From positions 239,494-303,493 of the forward strand of contig NW_003205333.1 in the NCBI RefSeq assembly GCF_000006405.1: DNA of 64,000 nucleotides, read 5' to 3'. The translations under genes and the position numbers were made by a program. The stretch is from Perkinsus marinus ATCC 50983. Taxonomy: Eukaryota > Perkinsozoa > Perkinsida > Perkinsidae. This document shows, one piece after another, positions 31,944-42,298 of the stretch (the first letter of the stretch is position 1; the number at the start of each line of letters is the position of its first letter). The notes beneath the pieces were generated by a model. That model saw only the letters and a program-made list of their open reading frames with translations. It was not told the origin of the DNA and searched no databases.

Positions 31944-32633
31944 TTACTCAGGTATACGCCTGAGATGGCGTCGGAGGAATGGCTCGGTGAGCTTCTCCAT
32001 CTGTCTGTTACCCTTCTTCACCTCTATGATCGAGTCCGTTATAAGTGAGAGACCGTAGATTCTGATCAGGGTCCACACCACACCAAGGCAGGCTAATAAA
32101 GCTTCCACCGCAGGCGCATTAGAGAGCCAATGCAAGAACCAGACACCGGCCATCTCTCTCGTGGTTCCGTGTTGAGCGAAGGAGTCTAGAGAGGCAGCAT
32201 AATCGCCAGCGTGGGGGAATAGGAGAACAATGATAAGTGCAGCAGCTACGATCGACAAACCTTCAGCCACTTGAAAAACTCGCACAAGTACGGGAATCTT
32301 TGCTCCTATTCCAATTATACCAAGACTTGCTGAAAGCCCCACGAATATACAGTAACACAGACACGTCGTATTATAGAGTTCAAGAAGTTGCAAGGGGACG
32401 TGGGCAGAAATGGAATCGCGCAGAGCATCTCTCAGCTCTGTAGCTTGGCCTTGGCCAGAGCCATTGAGGCTTATGACCATCTTCGCTATACAGAGGGAGA
32501 GTAAATCGAGACCGTGGGCTCCACCTACATAGCAACGTATACATGCCGTGGCACAGAAGAGAGCCTCCGAGAGACCATATAGGAAGGCCCCGAGTCTAGC
32601 AGGCAGACAGAACAAGAAAGATGTCATTCGCAT
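31944..32633 (-). CDS. Unknown multi-pass membrane protein
   Basis: Single-exon frame of 229 aa starting MRMTSFLFCLPARLG. Several hydrophobic segments are visible (near FLYGLSEALFCATAC, TTCLCYCIFVGLSASLGIIG, VAAALIIVLLFP, EALLACLGVVWTLI). The end is basic and charged (KKGNRQMEKLTEPFLRRHL). No family recognised. Its length, hydrophobic spacing and positive tail suggest a real gene, although the lack of introns is unusual here. Confidence 0.55.
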   Translation of the reverse strand: MRMTSFLFCLPARLGAFLYGLSEALFCATACIRCYVGGAHGLDLLSLCIAKMVISLNGSGQGQATELRDALRDSISAHVPLQLLELYNTTCLCYCIFVGLSASLGIIGIGAKIPVLVRVFQVAEGLSIVAAALIIVLLFPHAGDYAASLDSFAQHGTTREMAGVWFLHWLSNAPAVEALLACLGVVWTLIRIYGLSLITDSIIEVKKGNRQMEKLTEPFLRRHLRRIPE

Positions 32634-32829
32634 CTTACTGAAGTAATCTGTACTGACAGTACCGCATTAATACAACTTGTGAACACAACAGTAAAGGCCA
32701 CAGACGATAGAGCGATTCATCATGTGCATGGTGAGAACTATACATCCTCTCAGCTAAAGAGGCTCGAAGTTCTCAAAAGTATCCCGGTTCGGCCCTTTCG
32801 CACTGAAGTGTCTACTGACTGCGGCAGAA

Positions 32830-34363
32830 CCGCTCAAGAGGGCCTATGACAAGATGAACTTCCCCCGACTGGCGAAAGGAACTCACCCGCAAAGAGGCAA
32901 ACATCCTCCCCCAAAAAACAGGTATAGAGAGAAATACTTCCTTATGTGGTAGCGCATCGATCCCCGAGGCATTGTTGACATGGCACTGGTAGATGTAGCC
33001 CAGAAGGAGGTAGAAGAACAACATCACCACGATGACTCTGAATAAGCCCAATCGGCCGAGTCAGTTGATTTACAAAATACTCACTGTATAGTGTATACGA
33101 AGCCGCCAGCATGATGGACGGTTTGACTTGAGCTGTCACCATGACCCGGTCTAGGTGCAGAGACTTGCGGCGGCCAATGAGAATGAGTCTCCGCACTAGG
33201 GACCTGTCGATCACCAACTGTATTGTAGCGTAGATACGGACAACTCTACCCCTCCTAAAGCTGATTTCACCGATTCCAAGGGATGAAGCATCGTGTGAAC
33301 GGCGCCCTTGACACCGTTCGCCAGGCTGTCCTCAATATTCGGCGGGTCGAAAAGTGGGGGGGACGGTGGAGCTACGCTCGTGTCGTCAGAATAAGCAACG
33401 CTCTGTGTGCTCACCACTACGACCTTTTCCCAAATCGCTGAGATGTTTCTTCAGTGATTGATAGTCGTGGTCCGCCGTCAAGCCATACCGTCGTCCTAGG
33501 GCGTCAAGTGCTGCGTTCGCTGCTGCTAATCTGCACTCAATCTCAACTTACTATGAATAACAAGTTACTTCACCCTACGTCTGCAAACGTTGTTTGTTGT
33601 TGTTGTTATCCTGTACCGTGGCCCCTGGTTCTTGCAAGACTCTCCCCACTCGCGATGGGTGCAGAGCTTGTTGCACTAACTTCGACTGTGACTGAGACAC
33701 TGGCCGTCCCTCAACTAACCACGCCAGCATCGAGACTACCATGAAACTCAGCTGCTTCATCACTCCCAGTCCAGGCATGTCCTTAAAGCTAGCTTCATGA
33801 ACACAAATGCCGTGGAACCCCGAGGACCCAGCTGTGAAAGGATGGGTCCCGCAATTCAATGCGAGTAGACGAGCACTTACGAGTGCCGTGGACGCATCGG
33901 TAGCTCCTCGCGTTGACTCCGCTACTATCACAATCCTGGGCTGTGATACATGTACCGATACAGTAGTCCACGCCAGGAGAACCTATGTGACCAGATGGTG
34001 AAGTACTGTGAGGATCAGGTGACCATCCTCTCCTACCACTGTCTTCAAGCAAGCACGATGCTCCTATCCCAACTGTATTGGGACAAACTGGATCATGGAT
34101 ATTCGTACCACACCGACTAGCACATACATAACCTGATGGGCAAAACCAATTCCCTTTTCGAAGGAGGCAATACGCATATCACCGAACTGTTCACCATCAG
34201 CCCCCCTTAGATCGTCCAGGTAGTGCAACTGGGCCGGCTCCAGCCAAAGGCCGCAAGGGTTCGCAAAACAGAAGGGTAGGAGGAGTAGACCCGCTGGCCA
34301 ATGCCGTGAGTCAAACATATCACTATCATCCAGATAGCAGCGGGGCAATCCGTCACATACCAT
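32830..34363 (-). CDS. Unknown multi-exon gene region, probably a membrane protein
   Basis: Exon-like pieces run from MVCDGLPRCYLDDSDMFD at 34363 through FCFANPCGLWLEPAQLHYL, SQPRIVIVAESTRGATDAST, PPNIEDSLANGVKGAVHTML and RRLILIGRRKSLHLDRVMV, to a transmembrane piece VVMLFFYLLLGYIYQCHV near 33000. Several joins use good 45-49-nt GT-AG introns, but not every join could be resolved, and two adjacent genes are possible. Function unknown. Confidence 0.4.
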
Positions 34364-34549
34364 CTCTTATTGAACACATCACAGAATCGTAGTAGTGGAC
34401 ACCAACACTGTATGTATACTAACCAGCATAAGCATGGAGAAGACTATCTAGCTGCCGCACCGAAAGGCTTTCTACTACATCCATGTAGGTTACCATCAGT
34501 CACAGCCTCCTGCAGAGTTCGAGTGAGCTCTGCACTGTGACGTGTGAGC

Positions 34550-35347
34550 TCATTCATTCGTGATGAAGTAGCCTAAATTCTCAGGCTCGTGCGGTAGAGA
34601 AGAGCCTTTCATTACCCTGTATTCTCTTTCCATGCGACCAACGCTGGCGACTACGCGGTCCTTCTCGGTTTCAACCACGCCGAGCTGCTTCCGAGCGGAC
34701 AATATATGAGGCTTAGTACGGATGATCTCAAAATGCAAAATAGTCTCACGACGACTACTGCGAATATTACCTCGGCCTTGATGTCTAGTAGTTGCCGCGA
34801 CATCTGCTCGCTGAACCTCTCTTGCTCAGAGATTTCTTTTTCTGCTCGATTATAGTCTCTGAAAACGACACCAGGGAGATGATGCATTTCATTCATCCTT
34901 CCATACCTTCGAGCTCCCTTCAAGGAATTACTCTTAGCAGCGTTCTCGCGCTCCAAAATCTCGCATTTTCTCGCCAGATCAACTGCCTGAAATGCGTTAT
35001 ACTCCAGAGTCGAGAACATCAGCAAGAGCATCACCAGGCGGTTGCCTTCATCCAGCTGGTTCGTAGTCTTCCAAATTCCTATCTCGTTCTGGTGCCGTCT
35101 TTTCTTAAGCTCCTTCATCTCAGCCAGCAAGGAATCCCTCTGAGCTTCGAGTTCATGAACCTGACCGATGGGGAGGGGCGGTAGGCTCTGCCTCACTCTC
35201 GGTGAGGGGAAGAATTTCTCAACACACTACCTGATTGATAGCCTCTGAGCTGACGAATTCGATCTCGTCTGGACCAGGAAGTCCTCCATTTGAGAAAACC
35301 CGTTGGGAGGAATTGAGCCGGCGTGGACTGCTGGCTGAGTACAGCAT
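34550..35347 (-). CDS. Coiled-coil protein of unknown function
   Basis: About 235 aa in five or so exons. A possible start is MLYSASSPRRLNSSQ. It reads through GLPGPDEIEFVSSEAINQ into long charged helices (ELEAQRDSLLAEMKELKKRR, ARKCEILERENAAKS, AEKEISEQERFSEQMSRQLL, GVVETEKDRVVASVGRMERE) and ends ENLGYFITNE. Introns of about 70, 48 and 46 nt give a continuous frame. The heptad-like helices suggest a structural or cytoskeletal role; no domain is recognised. Confidence 0.6.
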
Positions 35348-36351
35348 GAATTTCCCCCGACCAGCAGTTGTAAACCGACTTACAAGCAAAGGAAGAGTGG
35401 TGACTACGCTCAATGAACTGTTGCGTTGTCTCCATGTGGTAAGAGCCAACAACCTCGAGAAAACCGTGTTGCTGAAGATCTTGACACTCTTGAGCTTCCT
35501 CAACTCATAGTAAGCACCATTTTGAAATGCCGTCTCGGTGGTCCGCCACAACGTCTCACGAACCGTCGAGGAGTATCCTCGGATCTGGATCGGCAGCTTA
35601 CAACACGTCTGGCGACCTGATAGCGGCGTTTTGCTATCTGACCATGTTACAGCCAGAGACATTTCTGGCACTCCTAACCCTTACCATCTGCCTACGGAGA
35701 CTTCAATTTGAAGTCTTCAAATGGTGCCGACGGTTCAGCTCGGGATTGAGCCTTGGAAGCTTTCAAGGAAGGGAGGGGAAGAGAGCGCCTGTCCAGAAAG
35801 TCCACGAGTTTAAAACCCCAGTCGGTTAGCGATATCAAAGGCTACAATCCATCTCCCGAGGAGTACTACTGTGATGTTGAAGGGGCTTGTGAAGACACTA
35901 TAGGTTACCTGGATACGAGCTTACATGGCTAGTGATGGGAGAGTGCTCGCAACAATACCACTCCACGACGAAGTTCTTTCACTTTGGAAGTGGTCATGGT
36001 GTAGGTATATGGCGTGGGGATCTTTGGCCTCGACAATTCGAAGGCTTGTATGATGGGGGATGCCTGTCTATCGTCGCAAGTGGAGTGAGTGTATTTGAAA
36101 TAGCACGGTACATGATTTCACTTGTCAGCCTGCCTTACAGATAGAGTTGTTGATTGTGAGCCTCGTTGACGTTTTTTTGTGTTGTGAATTCGTACAGTGC
36201 TTGGTGGCAGGGTAGATACGACTGCTCGCCATTGAATCTTCCGAAGAACTCGCCAGTACCTCATTTATCATGCAACAGAACCAGCGAGTTCGCATGGCAA
36301 TGATGCGCGATCAGAAATGGGGTACTGCCTCTCACAGGGTTTGTCCCGATA
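35348..36351. other. Unresolved stretch; possible small genes
   Basis: At 35644 (+) a frame begins MLQPETFLALLTLTICL, which looks like a signal peptide. A nearby frame has GYNPSPEEYYCDVEGACE. They could belong to one small secreted protein, but no clean splice joins them, so nothing is called. Confidence 0.3.
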
Positions 36352-38698
36352 ATGTCATTACCCGAAGCTGAAGCGGCACTCCTTGCTAGCGCCCTACTAG
36401 AGCCCGATATAGGTAAGCCTTCACCCCAACAGAGACAGGCATCCCTCACGTCGTAGGTGCAGCGATATTAGCGGTGTTGCAAGGTCAACGAGACCTCGCA
36501 GAGTCACCGTCTGTCGCACCTACGTCCACACTGTCACCGTCTGCCCGAGGGGAGGAGGGTCGTCGTCGAGCCACCAAGGCTCTCACTGAGATCGATACCG
36601 TCGTAATGAAGAATCTGGCAAGTGAGGTTACTAAGACAGAGGTAGCATCACCGCTTCCTGGTGCACGTATGAGGTCTACTTGTTCAGATCGTGAACGCTC
36701 TGATGCAAGAACGCCTTCCCGACCCTCCGATCAGTATCGAGTTCCATCTAGATACCCGGGGTGTTTTTCGTGGGACTGTGTTTGTCAAGTTGGTGCGCTC
36801 TCGTCCATAACCGTATACGTCATCAATCAGGTTTCCAACGCAGCGTAGCGCTGCTGCTTGTATGGAGGCTTTCCAGCCTCCTAACAATCCATGCCGTATA
36901 GGTGGCCGACGGGTAAGATTCGAAACATACCATACAGGGCAGTGATACATGGTTCAAAAGATACGCATAGAGCTACAACGTAAAGGTCGTCGTGAAAGGG
37001 CCTGCACGGCTCGGGATGTGATGGAAGCGTCGTTGAGCAGAGAAAAGCAGGAGGTCGTCAAGAGACTTGTCGACAATTTCCTAGCAAATGACCAGCAGAG
37101 GTAGGTTGTGTGTCCTATAGAAGGTATAGGCCGGTGTTTATTCGACATTCGCAATAGATTTATAGTGATAGTGTGTTCGAGTGGTTTAGGAGGTTCATTG
37201 GGCGGTGTCTGCGCAGGTTCGAATCTTGCTAATGTCGTTTATCTTGTGACTCTGCTAGGAAGTGTGATGAATGGCGTCGCCTCTGAGTGTGTAGCTCGTA
37301 TCTCCTTGAACGCTGTTCTCTCTGATAGGGAAGCTTTCCTACCCTCTAACCTGGACGCTGCTCAGAGGAAGTACGCGCACGCCATCGCAGAGAAAGCCGG
37401 CTTAGTCCACACAACTCAACTCTCGCCAACAAGTTCCCTGAATAACGATACTTTACAAAGTCGGGGCTTCCTGTGCCTAGAAGCAGTAACTTATTGATTT
37501 AGGCGATACCGCTCCAAGATCACCTAAACGTGCGGTATATCTATCGAAAGTAGGCTTCCCAGATGGAACACGCTTCCACTGAATCTACGACTTAGTTCCG
37601 AGTGTCTTCTGGTCGATCGAGTAGCAAGAGAGGCAACAGAACAGCAAGTGACATATCTTTCTCCATGGATCTCGATGACTACTCTCCAAAAAGTATCAAG
37701 TCAAGGTGAGCGGAAATAAGGAAACATCGTCAGTGGATGGGCCCGTGGCACAGATACTCGGGATCGGGAGGCTCGAGTACTTATATGACACGCTCGTTCG
37801 GCCAAAGCAGTGGCAGCAGCGTACGTTATTGCAAGCCTTGTTGGACTACTGCTAGGCATCCTCGTAGGCCTTGTTCGCCTCCGCGTCCTCAACGCAAGGA
37901 GATGGTCTTCTACCTTTACCATTCGGCCCTCCGCTGAATACACCTGCAGCAAGGGCCCTGCTCGAGTCGCCTCACTCACCATCTGGGCTAGGTGACGCAA
38001 GTAGGATCTGTCTGGGGTCCTCGAAGTAAGGTGTACCACATGTTTCTGATCAGGTTTAAATGACACTAGGACTCTCAAGCTGGGCACTCCATGGCGTGGT
38101 TCTCCGACCAATCGATCGGCCTTCATGCCGTCTCCGGGTAAGCCTTTGGTCAGTACCAACGGACGTCAGTCGATACCGTTCCTGATGCATTGGCTTTGGG
38201 ATGCACCTACTCTACTGTATCGAGCTTAGGTTCACCTGTGGCTGACGTCGCTCCGCCTCCCGGCTTTGAGCATCTTTCTCCTTCCAGGAAAAATCCAACC
38301 GGTAAGCATGCTCACTCGTTTGCTTGTGAGTTTAGGCGAGTCAGGTGGAGCGAAAGTTGAGATCGACGCGCAAGTGTTAGATGCTCACATTGCGGGTATC
38401 AACAAGAGTCTGACGGCAGACCGCAGTGGACCGAATCAAGCGGCTCATAAATTCAATGTGGGCCGGTTTGTGGACAGCCTTGCTTGGAAGCGTCATTATT
38501 TTAGTGCTAGGGTTTATGTCTCCGCCTAGTAGTGTGAAACCGTAACCCTTGATGATCATTTTGTTTCAGCGGGAATCTCCCGAGTTCGTTCCGTCGAAGC
38601 CACCAAGACTTGGCCTAGCTCCGCCAAGTGTAACAGATCCGTCTGCAGAAGCTGCTGCGGCCATTGACGAGTCCATTGCGAAGTTGCTCGACAGCTAG
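36352..38698 (+). CDS. RNA-binding protein with RRM and R3H domains
   Basis: The start MSLPEAEAALLASALLEPDI is followed by a 44-nt intron. The RRM reads EIDTVVMKNLASEVTK (RNP2-like strand), RGVFRGTVFVKL (RNP1-like) and RIGGRRIRIELQRK (last strand). After it come KQEVVKRLVDNFLAND and FLPSNLDAAQRKYAHAIAEK-AGL, matching an R3H nucleic-acid domain (R-x3-H in RKYAH). The C-terminal half is Ser/Pro-rich with LPLPFGPPLNTPAARALL and VADVAPPPGFEHLSP, ending ESIAKLLDS. Both domains bind single-stranded nucleic acid, so an mRNA-binding role is inferred. One intron contains a tRNA-like relic at 37165-37235. Exons between 37500 and 37740 are uncertain. Confidence 0.7.
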
Positions 38699-39497
38699 CG
38701 GGGCGAACTTACTGTTTGTGTATTTCTATTGTTGATACCCAGCTCTGCTCAGTAAGCAGAAGTCACACTTCTGCCTCTCTGTTGTCGAGCAGGACCATTC
38801 CATCATTTTTGTTCTATTAAACACATTTTCTATTTCTTACTTGGAATCCGACAAATCAGTCAAGGTTGAGGCGTTACTCTATCCGCACGGCGCACAGCGT
38901 GAAAATATTATCCTATTCGAGCAGTCGAGGGCATTCATAATACGGGCATTGGGCAATCTGCTTGTGGCCCGCTGGCTCATTCTGTTGTAGAAAAGTAGCA
39001 TAGCTAGTGGGAGTACAAAACGATCATTGATGTGTGGATGAGTAGAATGTCTATAGAGTCTATAAATATTTTTTGTTCATTTTTATCATTACGAGCCGCT
39101 ACGGTGATGCTATATATGCCGGGATGCTTTGCTCCTTGCTGAGTCTGTGGTGGCATGCGTTTAAACCTCTTTTGTCATTTATGTGTACGTAGTAGAACCC
39201 TCATCACTGACAATTGCTTCAAGTCGTTACAGAATCCTTCATAGTCCTTCATAGTGCTATTAATAGTAATCATTATAATACTCATTGCCGTTCTTCACTG
39301 TGATAATGCGTGTCAGCGACGGATGGCTCAGCACTTGAGTTCAGTTCCATTAGTCGGTGCCACCGTCTGCGAGGGATTTCGAGCGAACTCGAATAGAGTG
39401 AACACCCAATACACCTTTCCTTATTATCAACTCCTGAGATAATGGACCAAAATGAGGCTCTATACGTGAGTGATGAAGTATTCAATGAGTATGGATG

Positions 39498-39554
39498 CAG
39501 ATGTGAATGGTGACAGTCGTGAATACTATTCATGACCGTCACCATCCACATCTT
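39498..39554. repeat. Imperfect inverted repeat, 25-bp arms
   Basis: The arms CAGATGTGAATGGTGACAGT... and the complement of TCATGACCGTCACCATCCAC... match at 21 of 25 positions around a 7-nt loop. Confidence 0.85.
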
Positions 39555-40497
39555 CAAGTCCTCTCCCAGTTGAGCAAGCAGAAGTGTGTGCTAGCTGGCC
39601 CGAAGGCTCACTGTTCGCCAGACGTCGTTGCGTGTTCGGTTGGCCTCGAGACGTTCTCGGTGAATCGCGCATCCCCAGATCTGATCGCCTTCTAAGTGTT
39701 CGCAATGAGCTTTTGATAGTAAGGTGACGAGGATAAGACATCACTGCCGGCATCGTGGGAAGATAGTCTGAACCTAATGCAGCGACCACCGGGGTGTGTG
39801 ACTTATACACTCGAACGCTTACTTGTTACATAATGTAAGTGCTCCTCTCATTAACTTTATTAATAGCTTGAATACCGCGATATTCATGATGAATTTCATT
39901 GACTCAAATCAGAGGGACACGCGACTTCAACGGTGAACACTCACTGATCGACATGAAGCGATATGCGCGACTGCTTGCTCAACGTTAGCCACCGTCGGTG
40001 GTGCTGTCGTCATCAATGATATGAGCCATGTTGCTTGTGATCTAGAAGTTATCAATGCAGAAGATGAGAGACTGCAGGTACGGGACGAAGCCGATAGGCG
40101 TTAAAATTTAGCGACTGAACCATTCTAGAAATGGTTCTGAACCATTCAGCGGTAGAATAAGCTTGTCCAAGTCGTGTCCGCCGTTCTCCATTTCCGTCGG
40201 TACCAGGCTTGGAGCTGAAGTGAGTTTTCGAGTGTTATATTCTCGTCAGAACTCTCTGAGTTTCGTCATTAACTGCTCTGGATTTCGAGAATTTCTCGGA
40301 CGTCTTGTGCACTTGTGTGATGTGATTGACGCATCGTCACTTCACTTGCATCACACAGAAAATTGTGATTTGAGTGAATAGTGCTGCATTAGAACCATTT
40401 TCAAATTGTCATCATTTTCACGTTCGCTGAGCTCCGACGACCTATATAATTCATTGTTGCCTCAGGTTATGCGAGTTGTTATAATCATATAAACTCA

Positions 40498-41233
40498 GAG
40501 ACTCTAGCCTGATTGCACAGTATCATCATCGGCTGTTAACATCAATGGTTCAGAAAAAGCGAAAATCGCCTCATAGCAACCGAGGCCGCTAAGGAAGGGG
40601 AATCCGAATTTGTCGCTAATCATCATCACCAAACAATCATTGAGTATCTCAGATCTTCTCATGTGTGTTCAACGCGGTCAATAACCGCTCGGACAAGAGG
40701 TGTCAGAATTATTGAGAAATCATCATAGAAACAAACGTAAAGCTGTATGCCAGCCAATTGACACGCAGCTATACGAAAGCTTGATGCCACCCGCTGGAAT
40801 TACCATTCTAGGACGAGTTGCAATAACCGCAAAACTCACAGGAGATTGAGTGTGGTTTCCTTTCATCCGGATAACTATTGGAGCCTCAGTGTGCGTTGAG
40901 AGAGTATCATCAGAACCTATCAGCGACTCTAGTCTGATAGCACAGAATCATCATAGGCAAAACAATAACGAGTCAGAAGCATGCGAGATTGGCCTCATAG
41001 CAACCGAAGCTGCTAAGGAAGGGGAATCCGAGTTGGTCGCTAGTTCATCATCCTCGCAATTACAATGCTGGCTACTCAGCTGCGTCTCATTTGTGTTCAG
41101 CGCACAGACACTGTGGTCTGTGCTCGGACAAGAGGTGTCAGATTTAGAGATAATCATCATCGCCAGAATAATGAAGTGTGGTCTAGCCAATTGACACGAG
41201 ATCATAACAGAAGCTCATCATGCCACCCGCTAG
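40498..41233. repeat. Diverged direct duplication, about 310 bp units
   Basis: 40498-40800 and 40918-41233 share, in order, GACTCTAG-CTGAT, GCCTCATAGCAACCGA, GCTAAGGAAGGGGAATCCGA, CTCGGACAAGAGGTGTCAGA, CCAATTGACACG and ATGCCACCCGCT. Units are about 420 bp apart. No coding function is supported. Confidence 0.85.
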
Positions 41234-41448
41234 ACTTGGTCATAACTTTTGGATGATTTTGAACCGCAATCGTACGTAGAACGAATGAGGTCTTCGAAAC
41301 ATCCGGTCAGCATTCCCCCGCCCCTCGTCGAACACAAGTCCCTCAACTCAACACCAAAGCATGTGACTTGTGTTGCTGCTGGCAACGAACCGTGCGTTGG
41401 AAACGGCCAAGGCTCATCACTCGCGATCACATCGTAGAGGAGGATACT

Positions 41449-41873
41449 TTACTCGGCGAAGGAAAGGATGTTCTTCTCGTGCAAGAGACGGTTGACGCAA
41501 GCATCAGACTCACCCTGAAGGAAAGATAATGACAACCACGATTCAGCCTATTCTTAAGTGGTACAGTACCTTGCTCCTCATGTAACCGGCAATGCAGACG
41601 GGGTGGAACTCGCCAGTAGCAAGGCCAGTCTTGGGGTCAACAACGGCAACGTTGAACTGAGCCGACCTGAGAAAACACAATATAACCGCACGTCTAGTAG
41701 TCACCTATAAGTCTGCGATACGATAGAAAAAGAGGCAACGATGACAACAGAAGAGCCAGAGATCCAAATTTCGATGCATATTACTTGTGGTCGTTAGCGG
41801 CGATGATCCTGTTAGTGGCAGAGCACTTACGAGGGATGTACAAGTCGACGATCTTTCCTTGATCGTTCTGCAT
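41449..41873 (-). CDS. RPS21: 40S ribosomal protein eS21
   Basis: Small ribosomal subunit protein. The start [20 protein letters not shown], then [43 protein letters not shown] in part ([10 protein letters not shown]), and [12 protein letters not shown] match eS21 throughout, at the expected length of about 84 aa. Three exons; the first intron (about 127 nt) follows NDHK. Confidence 0.95.
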
Positions 41874-42298
41874 GGTTGTTTTCGGCAGCAAATCCACACT
41901 AGGGTGATGGCGATCGATTCCTCATAGCGCGGGCAGCCGATTTTGGGGCGGAGCGAAGCGTGTCGCGTTTGCTGTTTTTGTCTCCACCGTGAGTCGAGTG
42001 ACAGGAGGATCGTGAGAGTTGCCTCAAGTATCTCGACAGCACAGCTCTGCATAGGAATTCAACGTCTTCTACTAGTTTTATAAAAGCTCAACGGAATAAG
42101 GTGGAATCTTGAGGTCGTGGCGGTTGGATACGGAATAGGTCCGTTTGAGAACATCTTCGTTACAGCCATTTCAGTCGAATCTTTGATACCAAGGGGATCA
42201 CAAAGAATCTTCACACTTAGCTGAGGCACCTTCGCGTCGTCTCACATTCTTGCAATTTTCATTGACAATCTTAGTTTCTCGCGGTGGTTGTTTGCCTT
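41874..42298. other. Divergent promoter region of eS21 and exonuclease 1
   Basis: No gene seen. It should carry the promoters for the minus-strand ribosomal gene and the plus-strand exonuclease. Confidence 0.5.

Larger units (their letters stand above)
38699..41448. other. Long gene-poor intergenic stretch
   Basis: AT-richer than its surroundings, with no supportable gene. It holds an imperfect inverted repeat at 39498-39554 and a diverged direct duplication (40498-40800 and 40918-41233). Confidence 0.6.

Noticed and set aside
37165-37235. tRNA-like sequence in the RRM-R3H gene
   Set aside because: T arm and A/B boxes are good, but no anticodon stem can be drawn and the acceptor has a mismatch. 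Kept only as a relic in the findings.
37701-38159. 152-codon minus-strand frame
   Set aside because: The plus strand here reads as Ser/Pro-rich exons of the RRM-R3H gene with good splice sites; the minus frame has no motif.
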